A DNA stretch of 64,000 nt from Aegilops tauschii subsp. strangulata (taxonomy: Eukaryota > Streptophyta > Magnoliopsida > Poales > Poaceae), in assembly GCF_002575655.3 (NCBI RefSeq), contig NC_053037.3, positions 451,701,793 to 451,765,792 on the forward strand, read 5' to 3'. Both the position numbers and the translations under genes were made by a program. Positions within the stretch are counted from its first letter, which is position 1; every line of letters begins with the position of its first letter. Below are positions 10,463 through 21,480 of the stretch, piece by piece. Below the pieces are notes generated by a model. The model ran no database searches. It was not told where the DNA came from and saw nothing but the letters and a program-made list of their open reading frames with translations.

Positions 10463-13247
10463 TCACTTAGACTGACTAAATTCTTCTTCTATACCATCCA
10501 ACAGGCTGTCTAGCCTACAATCCTGTTGGGAATACTTTGCGGCTAATTTCACCTGGTCATACACCAAACTGACGGGGATTTCTTTCCCATCAGACCCCAC
10601 AGGTCCGACTTCGGCCATATGGTTCGGGTAAGCCTTGGTATATCGAGTCTTCACCATGGCCCAGGCTTCCCTCGCACCTTGTCGGCAGGCAGATATCTTC
10701 CATAATCGGAAGCGCCGCCGCGCTCCCTTGAGCATCTCTGCGAGCTCCCCATGCCTCATGGCAGGGAGGCGGATGGCCACAAGGCCTGGGCAATGCCCTG
10801 CATCACCTGCTGAACTTGTTCGTGCAGTCGTGAGAGCTCGGGCAGAAGATCACCTGCAGACCCGGGCATCTCTTCCGCGGGACGACCCGTCAGCATACCT
10901 ACAGATATAACTCTGTTAGTCGGTTTCTTCGCCAAACTCTATAAAAGTTCGTTCAAGCACTTACTAAAAATGCCGCGTCGAAGCCTCTTATTCTCCTTTA
11001 CGGAGTCAGCAAGCTGGGCCCGAACATCTTTCAGTTCAACACTCAGCCGGATATTGGCATCTTGGAGATCGTTGTTCTCCTGCCTAACCTTCTTAAGCAT
11101 GCGCTCGCCAGCCTTTAGCTGTCGTTGAGCATGCTGCTCATCGCCTCGCATGACCTCCAGATTCACTCCGGGGTCATTTGCGGAATCTATTGTTAGATTT
11201 GCATACATGCCGCATACTACCTGGTACATGTCATTCTTTGCAATAGAAACAAGTATTACCAGATGGGGCCTTCTCGGACTCCTTCACTGCGGCAACTGTG
11301 GCCTGAAGCTGGGCTTTGCACTCCTCCAGCTCTTGAGACAACTGGGTATTCTTCTCCGTAAGAACCTACACAAATAATGATCCTTAAATCAGTTGTGTCA
11401 ACTATTTCAAGTCTCATGGGCTACTGATATACATAATTATTAGATTTTCTTACTCGTATATCCTTTACATACTGGTCCGTGGCTCTGGCAAGACCATTTT
11501 GAGCAGCTCGGATGTACGCGTCTCCTAAGTTGAAGGCATCGAACGCCTCTTGGGAGAAACAAGCGTCGCGGAGTACGGCCCGACGACGCCTGTGATTCAT
11601 GGCGCTCTCCACTTCGGAATTCATAGCGGACAGCCTATCCGCATCCTCTATAGGAGGAACGTCCGGTGTTGGCCCCATGTTAGCGTCCGCCTCTAAGTCC
11701 GGCTCTGGAGCCCGACTGGTGGAGGCGTGGCCTGCAACCTCTCCGGATATAGTCCGGCGAGCGTTTTTCCTACTAGGAAACATGGGCGTTATTATATTTT
11801 AAAAGACGACGAACACGGAGCGGGGTTCTTTTTCATACCTCCGCGACGGCGTCTCAGTCCTGACCGCATTCCTTTTAAGCCTACCCGGCTTCGGTGCCCC
11901 TTGTTGGTGAGTCACTGCGGGTTCGGCATGGCGTCCCGAGGGCCTTCCCTGTAAGACACCATATGTGTGCGGTAGGTGAAGTGCAGAAAAAGGGATCCTT
12001 CTTGGAAGTTGGGACTCCGGTTTTACTTACATGCGATGCAGGGAGTAGTCCAGGATAATCGGCTATGATGGCCACCATGGCACCGTCGCAACTTAATTGA
12101 TAGAACGTCCTGTCAATAAGCTCCACAAATGTGTCTGGATCTTCTTTGAGTCCGGGGTCGAGGGCCCGGTCAGGGTCCTCTGGTTGTGGAGGCGGGCTGT
12201 GGACCTCCCTCACAGCTTTTCGCAGTTCCTGCTATAAAATGGCAAGGTAAATACTTATGACGAAGAATGCGGGAAGGTTTGGAGTAAAAAGTAGCAGCTC
12301 ACCCAGCTTGGGGGGTTGTACATGGAGAATCCATCCCGTGGCTTGATGCGGATGAACTCCTCTTCCTCTCCTTTATACAATTCAGATAGTATTTTCGCTA
12401 GAGCAGCGACGGAGTCTGGACCTTTACGACCGCAGCGGGTGGCATCGTCTTCTCCATTGAAGTGCCACATGGGTTGTCCCCGATATTGAAGTGGCTGCAC
12501 CCCCCGCATTATACATATTGACATAACCTCGATTATTGTCAATCCTGATTTGGCCAGCATTTGTATCCGGCCCATCAGGTAGAGGACCTCTCTGTTATCT
12601 TCCTCCTGGGGGCTCCGAGGGCGCCAGTTACGACGTTTCTTCAAAGGGGCGTTATTAAACTCGGGAAGGCCCATCCGAACAGGGTCCGGAAGGGGGACGT
12701 CCTCCATATAAAACCACTCCAAAGGCAGGTCTTCGGATGTCTTCTTCGGAGTACCGGACAAGTATCCGGTCCCGGCGATGCGCCATATTTCGGCTCCGCT
12801 CACTTGATATATTGACCCCTCCTGTGTACGGGGTACGGGGCAGAATAGCCTCTTCCATAGCTCGAAATGAGCTTCGCAGCCCAAAAACAGCTCGCAAAGG
12901 GCGACATAGCCAGCGATGTGTAATATGGAGGAGGGAGTAAACTTATGCAGCTGGAGGCCGTAGAACTCCAAGAGCCCGCGGAGGAACGGATGGATTGGAA
13001 ATCCAAGTCCCCTTAATAAGTAAGGCACAAGGCATACCCGCTCCCCCATAGATGGGTTGGGAAAGCTCTCCGCTTGCTCCCCACCATTATAAGTGGCTAG
13101 TCCGGCTCGAACGGGGACCATATATGCTGGAGGGAGGAATCCCTGGGTCTGTAACTCTACTAATTGGCTGTGAGGGACGGAACACTTCTTCCAATTGCCT
13201 GGCTTAGGGCTACGGGAGCGAGAGGAGGAACTGCGATGGCCGGCCAT
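10463..13247 (-). CDS. Fatima antisense gene: seven-exon PF04195-like / coiled-coil protein
   Basis: Opposite strand to gag-pol. Exons as read: 13247-12303, 12228-12031, 11948-11839, 11772-11454, 11365-11260, 11186-10965 and 10898-10463. All six introns are GT-AG and the codon phase is kept across every junction, which is hard to get by chance. Exon 1 (315 codons, ATG in the context CATCATGGCC) is the 'putative gypsy type transposon' domain, with motifs such as FLRGLLEFYGLQL and TPSSILHIAGY. Exon 4 is acidic. Exons 5-6 are coiled coil (VRQENNDLQDANIRLSVEL). Exon 7 has a conserved-looking tail (ACRQGAREAWAMVKTRY) but also a TGA at 10756-10758 and a frame change near 10780, so this copy is probably damaged at its C-terminus. 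The exon 2 acceptor is a TATAGCAG NAGNAG pair. Its function is unknown. Confidence 0.75.
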
Positions 13248-13330
13248 GATGGGATGGACTTTTTCGGGCGCGCTCCGATGATACTCACTGTGGGAAGATG
13301 GTGTGATCTGGATCTGAGGATCCCCGCCTC

Positions 13331-13338
13331 TTTAAATA
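13331..13338 (-). promoter_or_regulatory. TATA-like box for the Fatima antisense gene
   Basis: The minus strand reads CTATTTAAAGAGG, 84 bases before the ATG at 13247, which leaves room for a start site and a leader of about 50 bases. It lies inside the internal region, between the antisense gene and the 3' LTR, so it is not part of either LTR. Confidence 0.5.
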
Positions 13339-13572
13339 GACGATTTACTTACATGGTTAGGGTGGCAAGTGTAAAAATGCCCCGACTTCTCGCATTCGCT
13401 CGACGCGTGAAGGATAGCCATTATTAGGCGCAGAAGCCAAGGAGTGCAACATTCATGGGAAGCTGGACACTACTCGATAGGTACTCAGAATTTGGAGAAG
13501 AACCCGCCTTGCAATGCCGAAGACAGTCTGCGCGCCGGACTCATCGTCATTGAAGCCTAGTTCGGGGGCTAC

Positions 13573-14043
13573 TGAGGGAGTCCTGGATTAGGGGGTCCTC
13601 GGACAGCCGGACTATATACTTTTGCCAGACTGTTGGACTATGAAGATACAAGATTGAAGACTTCGTCCCGTGTCCGGATGGGACTCTCCTTGGCGTGGAA
13701 GGCAAGCTTGGCAATTCGGATATGTAGATCTCCTCCCTTGTAACCGACTCTGTGTAACCCTAGCCCCCTCCGGTGTCTATATAAGCTGGAGGGTTTAGTC
13801 CGTAGGACAACAACAATCATAACCATAGGCTAGCTTCTAGGGTTTAGCCTCTATGATCTCGTGGTAGATCAACTCTTGTAATACTCATATCATCAAGATC
13901 AATCAAGCAGGAAGTAGGGTATTACCTCCATCGAGAGGGCCCGAACCTGGGTAAACATTGTGTCCCCCGCCTCCTGTTACCATCCACCTTAGACGCACAG
14001 TTCAGGACCCCCTACCCGAGATCCGCCGGTTTTGACACCGACA
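13573..14043 (+). repeat. 3' LTR of Fatima
   Basis: It has the same length as the 5' LTR, is nearly identical to it, and has its TATA box at the same offset (13778-13785, 205 bases from the start). The few substitutions between the copies, such as CGGTGTC versus TGGTGTC and GCCGG versus GCTGG after the TATA box, suggest a recent insertion. Confidence 0.92.
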
Positions 14044-14786
14044 CCCCAGCCAGATCCTTGCCGGGGATGACAGCGCGCCACGGCAAGGCCCTTACCGGGC
14101 CACCCGGCAAGGCCCTCGCCAAGGGCGCCAGCAGGGCCACTGCCAGGCCCGTACCAACCAAGTCTCCGCCGCCGTTCGCATGCAGCTGCCAGCTCAACCA
14201 GCTGAGCAGGCACCTGCGTGGCAACATGCAGCTCCCAGGCCAACTCATCAGTTGCCTGCGTGGCGGCATGCAGATCTTCGTGAAGGCTCCACCACCGCGC
14301 CACCACAGCTGCCTGCCTACATGGCGCCGCACGCATCGCTGGCCAGGGCGCGTGTCAAAGCGAGGAGGAGCAGCGACGGACGGGACGGGCCTCGCCCCCG
14401 TCCCCGATAAAGCTAGGGGACACCTCAGCGGCGCATTAAATGTGTCTTGTCCTGTAATAAGAGCGATAAGCTCGCAATACTGTACGCCTTTCCACATCCT
14501 GTATGCCACTGTGGCAGCCCCTTTCGACTATAAAAGGAGGCCCATGGCATACTGGAGAAGGATTCGGCTCTTTGGGACCACGCACCCCACCATAGCTAGC
14601 TCGAGAGCTCAAGAACTCTCTGAAATACACCCACCAAAGCAGGACTAGGGTTTTACGCATCTTCGCGGCCCGAACCTGGGTAAACGATCCTTGTGCTAAT
14701 TACTAATCCTGCTCTTCTCGCAACCCTGCGCCCGACAACCGTAGTAGGGATTCTTGTGATCCCATAGGTGTCGTTCCACACCGACA

Positions 14787-16181
14787 CTGGCCGCTGTGCC
14801 GGGTTGTGCGGCGAGCTTCGTGTTGCTGCGTCTTCAAAAGAAAGTTTGGGTCCAAGTAAGCAAGGGGGTAAGAAAATTTTACTTTCCGGTTTGCTCGACG
14901 AATTTTCGATGTTGGCAGAGGATCTGAATCGGAGGAAAGAATGATTACCTCTACGTCATCTGCTTGACTGCCTTCAGCGTCGTCCTGATAATAGTCGTTG
15001 TCAATGAGGTGTATGAAAAATGAACCAAGAGACTCAAGTTCTACCTCTGAGTTCGGGTTAGCCACATCAGTATCAGCATTTGCCTCGGAAGATGCAGTGG
15101 TCCTTTTCTTGGTAGGTTTTTTTAACAACCTTGGTCTTCTGGCGAAGTGGCTTGGCCGGTTTATCTTGCGGTTTTGCCGGTTTTTCTTGTGGTTTTTTCT
15201 TCCAGAACGGATCATCGCCCTGTCAAGATGGACAAGATTTTTAGAGAATATTTTGAAAGAAACAACTTAAAACAAAGAAGTCAGGATTCTTACAGCTGGC
15301 GGTTTGTTGGAGGTGCAGAAAGGACTTAATTCGGTCTGGCCGCAGACAGCCTCTGGTTCATTCAACATTTTCTTGACAGCCTCAGTAACTTCAGCCTCTG
15401 TTAGCTGAATATTAACATGTCGTTGAGGGTTGGTCAAACTCCCTATGTATTCACACATCAAACCGGGGCGCCGGCTTAAGGGCAGAATACTCCAGCTTAT
15501 CCAACAACGAGCAAAGTCAACACCTGTTAAACCATTCGCCATAAAGGCTCTAAGCTTTGACAGTTGTGGGGCATAGTTGGCCCTTTCCTTTGCAGTTAAC
15601 CTCTGAGGAAAGGGATGTGTATTGCTAAGACAGTGAGGGCGGTAACCCGGCAAAGGGTTTTCATCAGTTGGAGATGTGTCTTTGCAATAAAACCAAGTCT
15701 GGTTCCACTCCTTGGGGTGACTGTGAAGCTTGGCGTGAGGGAAGCTGACTTCTTTCCTTTTTTGAACTGCCATTCCGCCGAGTTCAGTATTGGGTCCATC
15801 TGTGAACTCTGTGCGACGGTTTAAGTGGAAGAAATCCCTAAACAATTCAACTATAGGATCCTCTTGAAAATAAGCCTCACAAAAGACTTGGAAATGGCAG
15901 ATGTTGGACACAGAGTTTGGACTGATGTCCTGAGGGTCAAGCTGAAAACTGGCAAGCACATCTCGGAAGAATTTTGAACCAGGATGGCTAAAGCCTCGAC
16001 CTAGATGATCAACAAAAACGACTACTTCTCCGTCCTTGGGTTCAGGAGGATTTTCCGGACCAGGGGCCCTCCAGTGGATGACCTCTTTTTTGGCTAAAGC
16101 GCCAGTTGCGACACATCTGTTTAACTGATCTTCAGTGACCCGGGAAAGGACCCAGTTGCATTCATAGACTTGTTTGGCCAT
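14787..16181 (-). CDS. E3 antisense gene, PF04195-like protein, 3' end cut by E2
   Basis: The coding start is ATG 16181 (MAKQVYECNW). Coding exon 1 (16181-15294, 296 codons) ends at a GT donor (GCT/GTAAGAATCC). A 74-base intron, 15293-15220, ends in TTGACAG, and coding exon 2 resumes in phase at 15219 with GDDPFWKKK. Without splicing the frame stops at 15267. Exon 2 carries a run of seven A (near 15117) across which the sensible frame shifts by one base, so this copy is probably mutated. Exon 1 resembles the Fatima and E2 antisense proteins (for example a DISPNSVSNICHFQVF-type segment against TPSSILHIAGY). Exon 2 is Lys/Pro-rich, then acidic. E2 truncates the gene at 14787. Its function is unknown. 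Confidence 0.7.
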
Positions 16182-16192
16182 TTCAGTGGAAG

Positions 16193-16778
16193 CTGAAACA
16201 TAGTTATTGCTGGTTTAAGATTTATAATGAACAAGTAATAAAGCAATGCAAGTTAAAGCAGAGGCGTACGCATATTGTTAAACCGGAGTATGACATTACT
16301 AAACCGGAGTCTGATATTGCTAAGCCGAGATCTTACGATGGAGAAGGTGCAAAGATAAATGAATCGGCGGTTTAAGAGGGGACTAATGGTACCTACCTGG
16401 TTATCAATTTTTCAAAGCTAAACCACCTATATTGGTATGAAAGGTATAGATCTAAAGTACCTAAGTGAAGGAAAAACAAGTTTCGCAGGTTGATGTGATA
16501 ATTTCAGATCTGCAGTGTGACAGAAAAACTAGAAAATATTCAGACCTAATTTCAAGTGCTTGAACAGTTCATCAAGTTCAGATGAGTTTTTATATAAAGG
16601 AGATGCTCAAATAAGGAAAAAGGGGATTATGGCTACGGCCACACAAGAAGTATCAGATCCAAACTAGCCGTTTGTGTTACTAAGAAGAACATGGAAGAAC
16701 GGCGCCGGAGTTTCAATAAACTCTGATGAACACTGAAACCCTAATGGTAGATCTAGAGCATAGAAAAGAGGAACTTAC
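16193..16778 (-). other. 5' UTR intron of the E3 antisense gene
   Basis: Minus-strand donor TTA/GTAAGTTCC at 16778 and acceptor TATGTTTCAG ending at 16193, 12 bases before the ATG at 16181. Upstream is a GC-rich leader exon (about 16935-16779) that looks like a plant 5' UTR. The splice sites match consensus well. No transcript evidence is available. Confidence 0.55.
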
Positions 16779-16962
16779 TAATGCTGAGGGAACAGCGGAG
16801 GAGCGCCGCGTTTCTCTGGTGCGGTCAGGTTGATGTAGCGGCCGTCGTTGGGGTGGAAGCGAAGGTCGACGGCGGCGGCAGAGCTCCAATGGTCAGGCGT
16901 TGCGAGGAAAAGGACGACGTGAAGGGGAACGAAGGGGAAAAGTGAAAAGGACCCCTCGGCCT

Positions 16963-16970
16963 TATTTATA
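16963..16970 (-). promoter_or_regulatory. TATA box of the E3 antisense gene
   Basis: The minus strand reads CTTATAAATAAGGC, a near-consensus plant TATA box. It is followed by a pyrimidine-rich stretch (TCCTTTTCACTTTTCCCC), then the leader exon and 5' UTR intron. The region from 16971 to 17234 upstream of it has no ORF and would be promoter and 3' internal sequence of E3. Confidence 0.55.
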
Positions 16971-17234
16971 AGGTGAATGGATAAGTGGCATGCGCGAGAA
17001 TCGAGGAGCCCAAAAAATGGGATATATGACAGCTCTGTCGCCTCGATTGTCGGAGGCTCATTAATGAAGGTGAGTTATATGCAATTTTTAAACAGATGAC
17101 ATCATGGCGGTTTATCATGATCTTGGAAGATGATGTCATGGCGGTCTACAAGATTTATGCGAAGGTACTGAAGAAGAAATTTTCTTAAGTATTGAGGATT
17201 GACATGAACCAGTTCAAATCAATCTTGGGCCTAA

Positions 17235-17745
17235 TGTTGGGGATATTACTGCTGGGCATAAACCGGCCAGGAGAGGCCGGGTTATCCCCATAATGGATTA
17301 TTATATCTGAAGCCCATGAAGGTCAAGATGGAGGCGCTTTATGAAGGCCCAGGGCCCAAAATCGGTTGTAAACCGGCATTGATATGTAAACTTGTGTTGT
17401 AAGATAGAAAGAGCAGAGACCGAGCCGGACACGTTTATGAGCCGGCCTCGGAATCCTGTAAACCGGCGGGCGTCAACCCATGTATATAAGGGGACGACCC
17501 GGCGGTGGTTTAGGGACAACAAACAACAACTCGAGACTCAGGCAAAGCGTATTCGCTCCCTGGTCATCGAAACCCTAGCAATCACACAACAACTGGATTG
17601 TAGGCTTTTACCTTCACCGCAAGGGGCCGAACCAGTATAAACTCTCTGCGTACCTTGTTCGCTTAACCCCTTTAAGCTAACCCGTTGCAATGGCTCCATG
17701 ACTAAGTCCTTTCTCTAGGACATCTACCGTGACAAAACCACGACA
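17235..17745 (+). repeat. 3' LTR of E3 (511 bases)
   Basis: It starts TGTTGGGGATATT after a degenerate polypurine site (CTTGGGCCTAA) and ends CCACGACA. A TATA box TATATAAG lies at 17483-17490. Bases 17746-17750 (CGACT) would be the target duplication; its partner is outside the window. Confidence 0.8.
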
Positions 17746-17893
17746 CGACTGCTCTCAAGAAATCAACACAAGGCCATTCACACGACCGAACCTCCGCGGT
17801 GCGAGGCGGATTATATTTGGGCCTCTCTTCTTCTTCACTTTGCTTATCCTTCGAGCTTCGGCTCGAAGAGCCCCTCAAAAGTTTCTTCATCAT
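17746..17893 (-). pseudogene. E4 second ORF, N-terminal fragment
   Basis: From a double Met (17893) a basic, Ser/Arg-rich start (MMKKLLRGSSSRSSKDKQ) leads to about 50 codons and runs straight into the E3 LTR boundary at 17746. I recall this ORF type as the downstream unknown ORF of Sabrina/WHAM elements. It has no known activity. Its interruption at exactly the LTR edge supports E3 having inserted into E4. Confidence 0.6.
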
Positions 17894-18655
17894 TTTCTGA
17901 AAATTTCTGAAATTTTTACTAACTTCAAATAAAAGTGAACCAAACTCAACAAAATTGATAGCAACTATTCCCACAAGTGCCTAGAGACTATATCATGCAT
18001 TAGAATTACTTGGGACCATATAAATTTGACATGCAAGCTCAAGAACATGGTCACCTAGGCAGAAAAAATTTGCAATGAATAAGGCACTAGAACAAAAACT
18101 AATTGGGCCATTGGAGGAGTCACATACCAAGGAACAATCCCCCAAAGCAGTTTTGTGAGTGGAGCTTTGAGCAAGGAGATCGATAATCGCAGCAAAATGA
18201 GCTAGAACTCGTGCTTGAGCTGGTTGGTGATTTTTTTGGGAGGAAGAAGGAATGTGTGGTGGCTGGAATAAGTGGAGGGGAGCCACCATGGGCCCATGAG
18301 GCAGGGGGGCACGCCCTGGACCCTCGTGGCCAGGTGCTTGCTCCCCCTGCTGTGTTCTTAGTGCTAGATATTCTCAAATATTCCAGTAAAAATCATATTT
18401 CAATTTCAGGGCATTTGGAGAACTTTTATTTTCGGGGTATTTTTTATTGCACGGATAAATCAGAAAACAGACAGAAAATATTATTTTTACTTTATTTCAA
18501 CTAAACAACAGAAAGTAAAAGGAGGGTACAGAAGATTGTGCTTTCTAACTTCATCCATCTCATGCTCATCAAAAGGAATCCACTAACAAGGTTGATCAAG
18601 TCTTGTTAACAAACTCATTCCGAATAACATGGAACCGGAGAAATTTCGAATAAGA
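17894..18655 (-). other. E4 non-coding spacer between protease and second ORF
   Basis: It has no supported gene. It includes an LTR-leader-like GC-rich segment (18280-18345, minus-strand CCACGAGGGTCC...CCATGGTGGC) similar in style to the 5' UTRs of this element group, possibly a leader for the second ORF. Confidence 0.55.
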
Positions 18656-19148
18656 CTATGTTACCTCAACGGGGATATGCACATCCCCTATAATAAGAAT
18701 ATCATATTTCTTCTTGACAGTAGGAAGAGGAAATTCAAAACCTCCAAAAACAATCGATGTAATTTTTCCAATAGAATTGATACTGTGGATTTGAGGTTGT
18801 TTCCTCGGAAAGTGTACTATATGCTCATTACCATTAACATGAAAAGTGACATTGCCTTTGTTGCAATCAATAACAGCCCCTGCAGTATTCAAAAAGGGTC
18901 TTCCAAGAATAATAGACATACTATCATCCTCGGGAATATCAAGAATAACGAAGTCCGTTAAAATAGTAACATTTGCAACCACAATAGGCACATCCTCACA
19001 AATACCGATAGGTATAGCAGTTGATTTATCGGCCATTTGCAAAGATATTTCAGTAGGTGTCAACTTATTCAAGTCAAGTCTATGATATAAAGAGAGAGGC
19101 ATAACACTAACACCGGCTCCAAGATCACATAAAGCAGTTTTAACTTAG
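18656..19148 (-). pseudogene. E4 aspartic protease
   Basis: The minus-strand frame reads an active site ALCDLGAGVSVMPLSLY near 19140-19100, then the second conserved retropepsin element IILGRPFLNTAGAVID. The frame is joined to gag but separated from it by a TAA at 19146-19148, just upstream of the active site. The D-L-G-A form is typical of this element group. It would process the E4 Gag polyprotein. The reading frame ends at 18656 with no RT after it. Confidence 0.78.
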
Positions 19149-21430
19149 TTTCTTTTAATGGAGCATGGTATAGTGGGTACTCCTGGATCTCCTAACTTCT
19201 TTGGTATTCCACCCTTAAAAGTATAATTAGCAAGCATGGTGGAAATTTTAGCTTCCAGTATCTTTCTTTTATTTGTAACAATTTCTTTCATATACTTAGC
19301 ATAAGGATTCATTTTGAGCATATCAGTCAAACGCATACGCAAAAAGATAGGTCTAATCATTTCAGCAAAGCGCTCAAAATCCTCGTCATCCTTTTTCTTG
19401 GATGATTTAGGAGGAAAAGGCATGGGTTTCTGAACCCAGCTTCCTAGCAACAAAGTCTCTCTTATCATAACATTGATTCTTTGATTGTGGGTTTTCAAGA
19501 TCAACAGCAGGTTCAATTTCTACATCGTTGTCATTGCTAGGTTGAGCATCAACATGAACATCATCATTAACATTATCACTAGGTTCATTGCCAGATTGTG
19601 TTTCAGCATCAGAAATAGAAATATCATTTGGATTCTCAGGTGTGTCAACAACAGGTTCACTAGGAGCATGCAAAGTCCTATCATTTTTCTTTTTCTTCTT
19701 TTTAGAAGGACTAGGTGTATCAACATTATTTCTCTAAGAATCTTGCTCAATTCTCTTAGGATGGCCTTCAGGATACAAGGTTCCTGAGTCATTTTACCAG
19801 TTCTAGTAGCCACTCTAACAGCAAAATCATTATTCTTACTATTCAATTCATTGAGCAAATCATTCTGAGCTTTAAGTACTTGTTCTACTTGAGTGGTAAC
19901 CATAGAAGCATGTTTACTAATAAGTTTAAGTTCACCTTTAACTCTAGACATATAATCACCCAAGTGTTCAATCATATAAGCATTGTGTTTTAATTGTCTA
20001 CCAAAATAAGCATTGAAATCTTCTTGCTTAACCATAAAATCATCAAACTCATCTAAGCATTGGCTAGCAAACTTAGTAGGAGGGATTTCAGCTTGATATA
20101 TATAGAGAGAATTTACCTTTACTACCTGTGTCGGGTTATCAAGACCATGTGTTTCTTCAATAGGTGATGGATTAAAACCATGTATTTCTTCAACAGGCGG
20201 TAAATTGAGACCATGTATTTCTTCAACAGGAGGTAAATTCTTAACATCTTCAGCTTTTATACCTTTTTCTTTCATAGATTTCTTTGCCTCTTGCATATCT
20301 TCGGGACTGAGAAATAGAATACCCCTTTTCTTCGGAGTTGGCTTAGGAGTTGGTTCAGGAAGTGTCCAATTATTTTCATTGGTCAACATATTATTCAATA
20401 GAATTTCAGCTTCATCTAGTGTTCTTTCCCTGAAAACACAACCAGCACAACTATCCAGGTGGTCTCTGGAAGCATCGGTTAGTCCATTATAAAAGATATC
20501 AAGTATTTCATTTTTCTTGAGATTATGATTAGGCAAAGCATTAAGTAATTGGAGAATCCTCCCCCAAGCTTGTGGGAGACTCTCTTCTTCAATTTGCACA
20601 AAATTATATATATCCCTTAAAGCAGCTTGTTTCTTATGAGCAGGGAAATATTTAGCAGAGAAGTAATAAATCATATCCTGGGGACTACGCACACAACTAG
20701 GATCAAGAGAATTAAACCATATCTTAGCATCACCCTTTAATGAGAACGGAAATATTTTAAGGATATAATAGTAGCGAGTTTTCTCATCATTAGTGAACAG
20801 GGTGGCTATATCATTTAATTTAGTAGGATGTGCCACAACAGTTTCAGATTCATAGCCATAGAAAGGATCAGATTCAACCAAAGTAATTATATCAGGGTCG
20901 ACAAAGAATTCATAATCCTTATCAGTAACAAAGATAGGTGAAGTAGCATAATCAGGATCAGATTTCATTCTAGCATTCAGAGTTTTTTGTTTCAGCTTAG
21001 CTAATAATTTCTTAAGATCACTTCTATCATTGCAAGCAAGAAAGTCTCTAGCAGTTTCTTCATCCATAACATAACCCTCAGGCACCACATGCAATTCATA
21101 TCTAGGCGGAGAAAATTCATCATCACTTTCATCAATATTATCAGTTTCAATAATTTCATTCTCTCTAGCCCTAGGAAGTTGTTCATCAAGAAATTCACCA
21201 AGTGGCACAGTAGTATCAAGCATAGAAGTAGTTTCATCATAAGTATCATGCATAGCAGAAGTGGCATCATCAATAACATGCGACATATCAGAATTAATAG
21301 CAGAAGCAGGTTTAGTTGTCGCAAGCTTACTCAAAACAGAAGGTGAATCAAGTGCAGAGCTAGATGGCAGTTCCTTACCTCCCCTCGTAGTTGAGGGATA
21401 ATTTTTTTTCACGTCTTTCAAGTTCTTCAT
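19149..21430 (-). pseudogene. E4 gag
   Basis: The start is MKNLKDVKKNYPS at 21430, a few tens of bases after the primer-binding site. A retrotransposon gag (PF03732-like) core lies around residues 230-330 (IWFNSLDPSCVRSPQDM, FPAHKKQAALRDIY, then LPQAWGRILQLL). An 11-residue motif of the type LPPVEEIHGLN occurs three times in tandem (about 20139-20237). The C-terminal part is coiled-coil-like. The sense frame shifts near 19740 and continues through an acidic linker to a stop at 19146. It forms the capsid of the element's particle. It is broken by at least one frameshift. Confidence 0.75.
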
Positions 21431-21480
21431 AGTGACCAGCAGATATAAATCCCAAGTGACTCAAAGAATAGAGCTATGCT

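Larger units (their letters stand above)
4166..14043 (+). mobile_element. E2-nested complete Fatima-type Gypsy element (Tat-lineage architecture)
   Basis: Two 471-base LTRs (4166-4636 and 13573-14043) start TGAGGGAGTCC and end CACCGACA, with a polypurine-like CGGGGGCTAC before the 3' LTR. The order is degenerate gag, protease, reverse transcriptase, RNase H, a second RNase H-like domain, integrase, about 0.8 kb non-coding, then a seven-exon antisense gene. Dual RNase H plus antisense gene is the published hallmark of the Tat lineage. The pol frame is broken by at least two frameshifts and two stops, so this copy cannot move itself. I recognise the LTR as Fatima from memory. Confidence 0.9.
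1921..14786 (+). mobile_element. E2: 3' part of a Tat-lineage-like Gypsy element, interrupted by Fatima
   Basis: Only the 3' portion remains: an antisense gene (1921-3324), its upstream region, a polypurine-like CCCGGGGGCTCC just before 3722, and a 3' LTR. The LTR starts TGTCGGTG and ends CACCGACA (14779-14786), an 8-base inverted terminal repeat. Fatima sits inside this LTR (4166-14043). Left of 1921 the element is cut by E1. To its right E2 borders E3 coding sequence at 14787, so E2 inserted into E3. The antisense-gene-before-3'-LTR layout is that of Tat elements (Grande, RIRE2). I do not know the TREP family name. Confidence 0.8.
3722..14786 (+). repeat. 3' LTR of E2, split by Fatima (3722-4165 and 14044-14786)
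   Basis: Removing Fatima leaves an LTR of about 1.18 kb. The left part contains several CGGCAAGACCCTTG-type motifs in both orientations (near 3909, 3950, 4123, 14056 and 14082) that can form short hairpins. A TATA box TATAAAAG lies at 14529-14536. Flanking Fatima are CCCCG (4161-4165) and CCCCA (14044-14048), a target duplication with one mismatch. Two short stretches (4064-4084, 14268-14288) read like the first codons of ubiquitin; see findings. Confidence 0.8.
14787..17745 (+). mobile_element. E3: 3' part of another Tat-like Gypsy element
   Basis: It contains an antisense gene (14787-16181), about 1 kb of promoter and leader sequence for it, and a 3' LTR. Left of 14787 it is interrupted by E2. 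On the right the LTR abuts the coding start of an E4 ORF at 17746, so E3 inserted into E4. The rest of E3 lies beyond the window's left edge. No name is given; the LTR type (TGTTGGGGATATTACTGC, many ACCGGC motifs) is common in wheat. Confidence 0.78.

Noticed and set aside
19485..21346. Plus-strand ORFs across E4 gag
   Set aside because: Shadows of the minus-strand gag frame.
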